Below, in pieces: positions 56,219 through 64,000 of a stretch of 64,000 nucleotides of DNA. Within the stretch, counting starts at the first letter, position 1; each line of letters opens with the position of its first letter. The notes under the pieces were generated by a model. That model saw nothing but the letters and a program-made list of their open reading frames with translations. It did not search any database and had not been told where the DNA came from. Source of the stretch: Phytophthora hibernalis (taxonomy: Eukaryota > Oomycota > Peronosporomycetes > Peronosporales > Peronosporaceae); assembly GCA_012656075.1 (NCBI GenBank), contig JAAKBF010000088.1:310001-374000 (forward strand). The letters run 5' to 3'. Made by a program: the position numbers and the translations under genes.

Positions 56219-58127
56219 TTAGTCCGAGTGCAGGCCGAGAGGCAGGGAAGGAGCCTGCGTGGCGACACGCACGGCACCAATGGCGAACACCTCGCGGCGG
56301 GTAGCCTGGTGCACGATCTCAATGCGCTCACCCGGGCCGGCGAACAACACCGTGCTGGCCAACCTCGTCACCGAGGCGCAGGGAGTGGGTCGGGGCCTGA
56401 CCAGTCTCACCCAGGCACGAAGCACCCGTGGCAGCAAGCGACTTGACCAGAGTCTTGGCCGTGCCGCTGGGCGCGTCCAGCTTCTTGGTGTGGTGGATCT
56501 CCGTCACCTCGACGTTCCATTCAGCGGGCAGCTTGAAGGCAGCAGCCTTGATAAGGTCCGCCACAAGCGGTACACCCACCGAGAAGTTCGAGCGGAGCGC
56601 GACCGGGGCCAGCTTTGAGTACGCCTCGAGGTCCTCCATTGGAAGAGCGCCCGTGGTGCCAACGACCAGAGCAGGCAGCTTGCTGATCTTTCCAGAGTCC
56701 TTCTGTTCATGCAGGTACGAGATCACCTTCTTGGTGCCAGCAGGCAGAGTAACGTCAATCACCACGTCCACGTTGTTAAGGTCCGGGGCCTCGACGCCAG
56801 TCTCGAAACGGGTCACGATCGGGCCGGCGAAGCTAGCGCTGTGGTCGGTGAGCTTGTTCAGCTCGCCCACAATGAGAGAGCCAAGGCGACCGTCGTGGCC
56901 GTGCACGGCGACGCGGACACCCTTTCCCGCAGAGGTGGCAGACGTGGCCGCCTCGGCAGCAGTCTTCTGCTGAGCGGCGAACACCTCCTGGTACTCCCGG
57001 ATAGCGTCCGAGAGACGACGAGCGCCGAGCTGCATGTCAGGGAAATCGTACCACGAGAAGCTGAGACGCAGGAAGTTCTTCATGTTGCTGCTGAACGAGG
57101 CTCCCGGCAGGAACATGACCTTGTGCTTCTGGGCGATCGGCAGCAGGTCGTTGGCGTTCATGCCCTCCGGCAGACGCACGAGTACGAAGTAGCCACCGTC
57201 CGGGACCTCGAAGGTCACACCCTCAGGCAGGTGAGCCTTGAGCTCTTTCATGAGAGCGTCAGCACGCTCCCACAGCGTCTGCACCGTGGTGTCAAGGTGC
57301 TCCTGCTGCAGACCCGACGAGATGGCCTGGTGCACAATGCCGGAGATCACGGGGCTGATGCCGCCGCTCGAATCGAGCTGTCCGCAAGCCTCAATCTTGT
57401 TCAGAAGCTTGTGCGAGCCCTGGATCCAGCCGAGACGCAGGGCCGGGGCCAGGATCTTGGAGAAACTGCCGAGAGCAAGAACCGTGTCGTGCTCGTCGAA
57501 CGTGAACATCGGCGGGGGCGGAGTCACGTGCGGGAAGGACAGCAGCTGGTACACCTCGTCGGCGATGATGATGAAGCCGTACTTGACGCTGAGGTCTACG
57601 AGACGCTTGCGCTTCTCGGCCGAGAGCGTGCGACCCGTGGGGTTGTGGCACGTGGGGATGGTGTAGAGCATCTTGGGCACGATGCCGCGCTGCAGCAGAC
57701 GCTCGAGCTCGTCGATGTCGAGTCCATCCTCTTCCATGCGGATCTGACGCACGTTGATCTTGAAGTCCTTCATGATGCTGAGCGCCAGGAAGTAGGACGG
57801 CTCCTCCATGAAGACAAGGTCGCCCGACTGCAGGAACAGCGAGCAGATAAGCGCCAGGCCGCCCGTCACGCCGTTGGTCACGAAGAGCTTCTCCGGGTCC
57901 ACCTCGTTCCTGTAGCCCTTGGTCAGGAACTCGGCCAGCGTCTTGCGGAACTTGGGGTAGCCCTTGATCACGCCGTACTGCAGGAACATGGGGTCCGTCT
58001 CGGCGAACTTGAGCGTGGCAGCCTCGCGTATCTTGTCCAGCGGCAGCATGGCTGGGGCGGGCTGGCCCACCTTGAAGTTGATCATCTCGTCCGCCTTGGG
58101 CACGTCGTACTGGCCGTAGTCACCCAT
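56219..58127 (-). CDS. Fusion of class I/II aminotransferase and dihydrodipicolinate reductase (lysine biosynthesis)
   Basis: One intronless frame carries two enzymes. Residues 1-385 form a PLP aminotransferase: NPTG at 162-165, D190 and Y193, the PLP lysine K224 in GSFSKILAP, and the carboxylate-binding R354; it most resembles 2-aminoadipate/aromatic-type enzymes. Residues 400-635 are DapB: VRVAVHGHDGRLG for the cofactor fold, VVGTTG, and the signature EIHHTKKLDAPSGTA (543-557, with catalytic H545/H546 and K549). DapB reduces dihydrodipicolinate with NAD(P)H on the diaminopimelate route. The aminotransferase half may make the next amino-group transfer of the same route, which is inferred. 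A two-base loss (CACAC to CAC) at about 56351-56356 shifts the frame near the end; beyond it FAGPGERIEIVHQATRR and the C-terminus continue. No targeting signal is evident. Confidence 0.87.
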
Positions 58128-58717
58128 GATTATGATACGTTGGTTAGTGTTGGCTTGGTCTTCTCGGGTCGAAAGAGGAAGTGAGCCGGTGGCTGACGTA
58201 CGTGAGTGGCTACGCAGCGGACGCCTAGACTAGGCGGCGGTTTTAAGGTGGCAGAGCACATCTCCGGATATATTTTTAGTAAAAGAGACGAATTCCGACG
58301 GCGGCTGTTGAAATGTTAAAGTAGGAATCAGGTGTTCACTAAGGTAGGACAACAGTCTTCAGACACGCCGGAAATGGATTGGCTGAGCTCCTCATCCGAT
58401 ATGATGCTTGGATGAGGATCAGTCCCAGTCAGCACTGTTGGAAGAGGAACGTCATGGTTCGAGAGAAATATTAATTCATGAACCGTAATAAGCGCGTGGA
58501 TTGTGTTGAAGGATGACAATTGCAAGAGTTGCCTACTCAGTGACCCCGTAAGCAAGTGCTCGCTGACGAAACCATTGGGATGGATGATAACTACTGCAGT
58601 TGCCTGTCTCGATTTCTTTTTGGTCCAATTTTAAATTCAGCATAGATTTTCCTGGGGTGTGTGGCACGGCATCGTATTGCTGGACTCTTGGTGGAACCGA
58701 GAACCCGCGATTGTATA
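58128..58717. other. Upstream region of the lysine-pathway gene
   Basis: Promoter region; on the minus strand GCTCACTTCCTCTTTC lies about 45-60 nt before the ATG and is a weak oomycete initiator candidate. An open frame at 58328-58555 has no motif. Confidence 0.4.
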
Positions 58718-60696
58718 CTTCTCTGTCCGGCCAATTTATACGAATTTGGACTCTCCTGGTATTTTTGTTTGTTAGTTAACTCAATCGACATGATAAATAA
58801 CTCCGCAAACGTGAGCTGGGTTTGAAGACATAATAGCCTTTTTTCGTAATCCGGCTATAAATTAGTGATATTAGATCAAAAATTGCTACAGCATCGTCAG
58901 CGTTTTGCGATTATCCTCAATCTATGAAGCCTCCCGCCTGTCTGATGAATTGCAGTATTACAAACGAGGTTTTATTCGATGTTATGATCAAGATAGCTAT
59001 TCTCCCTAACCTACATCCAATCATAATCAGGTACAAGTTATCCTGGGTTTTATAAAGCATTTAATTCATTATTATTGGTTAAGAATTTGCTGTGTCAGCG
59101 CGCTAATTCCAGCATGGTATGTCTCCACTTCAAGTGGCAGTGAAGTTACCGACGCACCATTACTCTAAGCACTTTTACCCACACGCGGAAGCTTGAAGTT
59201 ATTCCCTCCCTCGTGGGTGATAATGCATTCCATGACCTTTGTAGTGTCAGGAAGCACTTATCTAATGTAGTATGCTTTATCTCGCAAAATGCTGTTTCCA
59301 CAGCTTCGATCAGCTTATCTACGTCGTTGGTCGGGTTCTTGTACTGCAGCGACTGTATAGCGTTGAAGAACCCTAAATCCAGGATGTTACAGTCAGGAGA
59401 GCGTGGTGGCTGGCACTCCATCTGAATGTTCCAACCCCGTTCTTTTCCGCCGCCACAACTTCTCCATGGTCTTCGCTCACGTGCGGTCCGGCATTGTCTT
59501 GCTGAGCACGAATGACATTTGTCTTCCTCCCTATATACAATTGACAAAGAATGTGAGTCAGCAGTGATTAAAAACTAATTAATAAACTTCAGTTTCATCT
59601 TACCAGGCCATTGACTGCGAATTGCAGGAAACACTTTGCTCTTTAGCAAGTCCACATATACACACCGCGTCATCGAAATACTCTTCGTGATCGATGTGCC
59701 AGCAGGTCTATTGACAGGGCTTCGGAGTGCCACTGTATGCTCTACAATTGGCCAGATGCCAATTTTGCCGTCAAAATACCGCTTTCGACCAAAATCGTAG
59801 CGTGGGCGAGCAACTGCAGCCAAAAACATTACTTTACCGATATACCGCTTATTTGGGCACGAGCGATACGGTAAATTTTCATCAGACGCAAGGTAGTAGC
59901 GGTTTGACGCCTTGTACATGTTGAACCATTTCTCATCAATGTAGACAACGTCATACATAGCGTCAAAACGGTACGAACGTGCTCCTACAACACGAAGCAT
60001 AAACAAATTTAAGATATTAAAAACATTAACTTATAAAGTAAGACATTACAACTTATAATCATAGTGAAATACGTACCGATGGATCGCTGCACGTGACTAA
60101 GAGCGAACGACAGCCTCTGGTTCATGTGATCGCTTGTCAACGTGGGCTTCACACGTGAGATGACCCGCCGAAGAGACTTGACTTTGAGGTAGTCGTGTAG
60201 AGTCGATCGAGGAATGTTTGTTGCCTGAGCCAAGGTTCGGATGGTTTGCCGCTTGCAGAGGGGCACTGCGGACACAATCTGACCGAGTTCAGCGACGGTG
60301 AAACGGCGAGAACGTTTTGGGTAAGGCTGCCGTGGTGCTGTCAGAGCCTTGGGGCAACTCCTGAGTTTCCAGATGCTGTCGATGGTGCTGCGGCTCATGG
60401 TGAAGGTGTGCATGGCGAGTTTCTTGCTGCCATACGGGAGGCGGCCGTTTACACATAGGTTAAACAGGAAAAGAGCGACTGCGACGCGCTTGTGCGGAGG
60501 GAGGTCCTTCTTCGTTGGGGTCCTTGGCATGCTGATGGGGGTCTGGATGCAGGAAGCTCAAATGAGCTGATGGCGGTGCCAAATTACTGACCCGCTGCCA
60601 GTCATTTAGATGAGTCAAATTTTGACCAAAAAGTTCATGTAACATTTTGTGTGGCAAACAAAAAACCAAACTCGTATAAATTGGCCGGACAGAGAA
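58718..60696 (-). mobile_element. Plant-type mariner (DD39D-like) with inverted ends and TA flanks
   Basis: The ends CTTCTCTGTCCGGCCAATTT(ATACGA) at 58718 and its complement to 60696 are perfectly inverted over at least 26 bp, and both outer edges are TA, the mariner target duplication. The 1.98 kb inside carries one transposase gene on the minus strand. It is close to full length. Confidence 0.88.
59165..60530 (-). pseudogene. Mariner transposase, plant DD39D type, with two 1-nt breaks
   Basis: Three exons: 60530-60077, 59984-59604 and 59530-59165; introns of 92 and 73 nt. N-terminal helix-turn-helix region, then the first catalytic Asp in VVYIDEKWFNMYK, GKVMFLAAVARPRYDF, the second in AQQDNAGPH, and the third in SPDCNILDLGFF, about 39 residues after the second, as in plant mariners. 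The C-terminus ends at 59165 with KLPRVGKSA. Two single bases appear to be missing, near the GGGG run at about 59430-59450 and the AAA run at about 59235-59245. All three Asp are intact, so the gene may be functional if these are sequence errors. Confidence 0.8.
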
Positions 60697-61030
60697 GTAC
60701 ACAGTTCACACTAATGATAACATAACACGCAATGCCTGTAACAACCCGCCCTTTTCGGGCGGTCCGCGGTCGGTCGGAAATTTTTGCCAAATCCTATTTA
60801 ATAGCATTCAATTTAACCACGGGGTATCGTTGTAAAGGTCTTATTGCGAACTTTTCAGCTAATAGGATGATACTGTAGTGGGAGGAAGATTCGTGAAACA
60901 GATCATTCGCCAGCTCAAGATGAAGTATCAGGATCGCCTCTCAACCCCCAGCAGCAAGCAAATCGATCCCGTCTACTAAAGCCAATAAAAACTGGCTCAC
61001 CAACTACTGTAACGTTCGGATTCAATGAGA
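60697..61030. other. Short spacer after the mariner
   Basis: GGGCGGTCCGCGGTCGGTCGG near 60755 is a small GC-rich element. No gene is seen. Confidence 0.3.
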
Positions 61031-62100
61031 CATGCATAAAAAGTCGCTTGCTTTACGATATAAGTTTTCAAAATTCAAGGACAATTTTAGTTTTTACGAT
61101 CGAAAAAATGCTTACAATTTACAATTTATTTCTAAATATTCGAATTTAACTTTACGGTATAATGCTCAGGAGGCTGTTTTAGACGGCTACTACTCGAATG
61201 AAGTCCACACGGCTCCATATGGTACGAACGGGAAACGTCTGAGTGACTGTCGATTATTTGAAGACCGTTTGGGGACTTGCAGCGAATCCTCGGCATGAGC
61301 CTCAAGAAAACGCGCTGGATGCTGAAACAGGTCGTGAGTATGATCGATCTCTCATTGAGGTACGGTATTTTGGTTTTTATGTCAGCTAACGATACTGTAC
61401 TAATCGAACGCTGCTGCCTAGGAACGTATTCGTGAAAAGTTAGATTTGATGGTTGAAGATAGACGTGATTTTGCTGATCGTGCGGACGCAACATTTGAAA
61501 AACGAAAGCGAGAGGAAGCCTACGTCAAGCTGGACTACGACATCGTGAAAATGTTGTCCGCAGCATGATCGGTGATTGTGTAACTGAGATAGGTGGGCGA
61601 CAGCAGCGTTTAAGCAACGAGGAGCCGTTGAAGGTAGTTGAGTACTTTGTTTTTTTGTACATGGTACCCATACTAATTTGATGTTATACATGGTTTGTAG
61701 ATGTACCCCTGGACGAAAGCGACAGTCAAACGCAGCAGCAAGGAGGTCGTGCCAAGCGCCAACATAGAAATCCACGTCATCAGCATGCCATTGAAATAAT
61801 GCTGGCGGAAGAAATGGTAACTACGTCTGAGCTCCTCACTAGATGAACGGCGCTTCCAGATGGATCTCGAATTACAGAAGCAGCGTTTAGCGTTGCAGCG
61901 AGAAGACCTGCAACTATCCCGTGAAGAACGATGGCAGACGCTTAAAATGGAACTGAAAAAATGGAGATGGAGCAAAACAAATTTCAAGAGGAAACGCGTG
62001 CCAGGATCATCGAAAGCGAGAGACGTCATGCACAATTCGAAAGGGGCTACGAGTTAAAATTCAAGAAGCTTGAGTTGTTGTTGAAGCGTAGTGAGAAGTA
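61031..62100 (+). pseudogene. Harbinger element 3 ORF1-like coiled-coil protein, broken
   Basis: A plus-strand frame from about 61421 reads ERIREKLDLMVEDRRDFADR and on to EEAYVKLDYDIVKMLSAA. After an intron-like or broken stretch, 61860-62097 gives LELQKQRLALQREDLQLSRE and, past a frame break at the A6 run near 61955-61960, KFQEETRARIIESERRHAQF and a coiled end finishing KLELLLKRSEK. This is a Glu/Arg/Gln-rich coiled coil like the C-terminus of Harbinger ORF1 proteins. It converges on the transposase. Confidence 0.5.
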
Positions 62101-62206
62101 GCCTTATTGCTTCTTTGAGAGCCATCAGCGAAATCGTAAACGTCAATCTAATCGAAGTTAACGTGAACATCAAGCTAAATATTTTTCCAGCGGTGGTGGG
62201 AAGCAG

Positions 62207-63298
62207 TTAAAGTAGTCCGAAATCTGGTTGCGCCCCCAGTGGCATGTCAAGCAGTTGGTAAAAATACCGCCAGAAGCCAAATCGCCTCGATTGGCATTGA
62301 TTCAATTTGAAGCTGTCTTTCCAGTCGACGAACGCAAAATTTTGGGTGACTTGGCCGTATCCCCACTCGACGTAGACGCGAACCTTCGCCATTCTTTTGT
62401 TGAACGCTGATGCCCAGACAGGCAAGTTTCGTCCGCGAATCATGGTCACCATTACGTTGTTGTTTGATACGTAGAATCGCCGAAAACAACGTAATGGTTT
62501 CGCATGATGTCACGGTGCCAATTCAGAAGCGGCAAGAGATTAGACGATCCAAGGATATAGCCATCGCTACGATGACCATCGGCGCATCTGTAGCAGTGAA
62601 CAATTAAACCTAGAATATTGCTGTTAGACGTAGAAAAATGCTAGTATGCCTATCATATCGCTTACCATCGGGGGCTACGAGTGTTTGATACTTCAAGCAG
62701 TGGATTTTCTTGTGGCCACTGAATTGAGCTCGCTGGGCATGCGTCGGACGGCATTTGGCTACTTTTTTTACATCAATGACGCTCCAAACTCGTAGTTGTT
62801 CTGGGACACCAAGTCCCCGAAATGCTGGAATGTATGGGTCAAGTCGAGCGGGCGTCGTGATTTTTGAGAACATGATCTGATATTTGGCTGCTGCAAATAC
62901 AAGGTGGATCATGTAGGTAGTCATCTGGCTCAGCGCTGAGGTATATCGGTCATAACGCAGTCTCAAATCCAGCAGCGAGGGGGATAGCTTAGCCGATCGA
63001 GGAGTAGGCAAATTCCTAACCAAATGCGTCAGTTCTTACACAAATAAGGAAAATAGCAAACTAGAATAGGACCGAATTTACCTTCTACAGCCGAGAACTT
63101 GTCCCCGTGAGGATTTGGCGTGAACAGAATCGCTGGAAGCTGAAGTAGAACCACCAACCTTATAATTCCTGCATGATCGAATCGAAAACGGTTTCTGCAG
63201 TCCGAATCCGACATCTCGTTCAAATCGAAGGCAATCATAAGCACCAGCGGCAAATCGCGATGCAGGAAGAAACCGGACGCCAGGGCTATTCTCCACAC
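62207..63298 (-). pseudogene. PIF/Harbinger transposase 3 (DDE_Tnp_4 type), broken
   Basis: N-terminus: LNEMSDSDCRNRFRFDHAGI and the ..LPAILFTPN segment. An intron around 62950-63095 joins to YDRYTSALSQMTTYMIHLVF. The first catalytic block is VIDVKKVAKCRP with FSGHKKIHCLKYQTLVAPDG after it; the second is FGDSTY at about 62480; the third region is FNKRMAKVRVYVEWGYGQVT, with FAFVDWK after it. Frame breaks occur near 62440-62470 and 62610. It differs from Harbinger elements 1 and 2, so three separate lineages are present. Confidence 0.75.
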
Positions 63299-63371
63299 TC
63301 TCTCCTTACCATGTCACTCGATCAACGTCAACAGCAAGCGTGCATCTGCTGGATGAAGAACACGAATCGCG

Positions 63372-63992
63372 TTACTGCACCTTTATCGTGAGTAATTTTT
63401 GATTACGATTAGCGCTAATACAATACCTGATTGCTGAGCACAATTTGGCTGCTACCCCCACCCCAGGATGGACGTCCACGGTCGCTGTGAATCGAGCTAC
63501 ACAATCTGTGCATCGAATTTTTGATCTTCGTTTACCTGAGCCCCTTGATTTTTGAAGAGGTCCGTGAGTACAGCGAAATGTTCTGAAATACCACTTCACA
63601 TCTTCCGGAAGTGGCGTCACGTTTGTCTTTCTAAAGAAACAGCAGCGAGTCAGCGATTTTTCTCTCAAAATAATCGTTTATACGTACTTGTTGTATTGAG
63701 CACGCGTACAGGCGTCTCGGATCTGAAAGTGCACAAAATTTTCTTCCTCATACTTACTGAGAGCACTTGCTAGCTCTTCGCAAGTGTTAAAGACTCTGTG
63801 TATCAATTCAGGCTTCTGATTTTCGATTTGTTGATGAGCCTCGACAATCTGGTGACGAATAGCTGACGTTTCAGACATTCTTTGTCTGGGTTGGTAATTG
63901 CTGATATCTTCTTCACCATCGAGACTATTCTTCATCCGTTTAGATAGCATGGATGGTGTACAGAATTGCAGGTTGCCTACATGCATGCACAT
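63372..63992 (-). pseudogene. FAR1-type MULE transposase, N-terminal part
   Basis: The first exon (63992 to about 63700) contains FNTCEELASALSKYEEENFVH then FQIRDACTRAQ, a FAR1-like N-terminal domain; after an intron (GTACGT...TTTAG, 63615-63680) the next gives LPEDVKWYFRTFRCTHG and GSGKRRSKIRCTDCVARF, the Cys/His zinc-binding core that MULE-type transposases use to bind their ends. It continues downstream into sequence that ends in non-coding DNA at 63372, where Harbinger element 3 begins. The start codon could be one of several Met between 63992 and 63870; the gene is partial here. Confidence 0.6.
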
Positions 63993-64000
63993 ACCACAAC
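63993..64000. other. Window edge
   Basis: Eight bases of sequence upstream of the partial MULE; nothing can be said. Confidence 0.2.

Noticed and set aside
56709..58184. 491-residue plus-strand frame across the lysine-pathway gene
   Set aside because: It is the antisense shadow of the fusion enzyme; its composition (His/Arg/Leu-rich) is what GC-rich codons produce in the opposite frame.
1..64000. CRISPR arrays, operons, bacterial origins or phage genes
   Set aside because: Spliceosomal introns, oomycete promoters and eukaryotic transposons throughout; no regularly spaced direct repeats of CRISPR type.

Overview
The window looks like nuclear DNA of an oomycete, most likely Phytophthora or a close peronosporalean relative. 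Genes are compact, with short GT-AG introns of about 50-90 nt and tight convergent or divergent spacing. An oomycete-type initiator (TCAATCCTCAATTT) lies just upstream of one start codon. The transposon content is also typical: Crypton, plant-type mariner, PIF/Harbinger with convergent genes, MULE, hAT, a RNase H-bearing LINE and a gag-only Ty3-like element.

Layout. About 0.65-10.8 kb is a gene-dense housekeeping island: SF3B5 (+), a coiled-coil protein (-), HisA/HIS6 (+), a voltage-gated proton channel Hv1 (-), COP9 signalosome subunit 8 (-), a MYND zinc-finger protein (+) and a CTP-transferase-1 family membrane protein (-). From 11 to 31.6 kb the DNA is almost wholly mobile: a TIR-bounded Harbinger relic, a ~7 kb LINE, a hAT relic, an LTR element with intact LTRs and a 5-bp target duplication (nested between inverted-repeat arms), a tRNA-like relic and a Crypton. 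At 32.0-33.4 kb sits one secreted intradiol-dioxygenase-like gene. From 33.5 to 56 kb there are MITEs, foldback repeats, two MULEs, an ABC-transporter fragment, a leucine-rich fragment and two PIF/Harbinger elements. At 56.2-58.1 kb is a lysine-pathway gene in which a PLP aminotransferase is fused to dihydrodipicolinate reductase. The end of the window holds a nearly complete mariner, a third Harbinger and the N-terminal part of a FAR1-type MULE.

The host genes do not form a pathway together. They belong to splicing, histidine and lysine synthesis, protein degradation control, pH/voltage sensing and lipid synthesis, in a gene-dense island and two isolated genes embedded in a gene-sparse transposon-rich region.

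Almost every conserved multi-exon or long host gene here needs one or two missing bases, nearly always in a short homopolymer, to read through. The consistent direction (losses only) and context point to residual consensus errors more than to gene death; the host genes are therefore called CDS with the break positions stated. All calls rest on reading the sequence and on remembered family motifs; no database search was possible.
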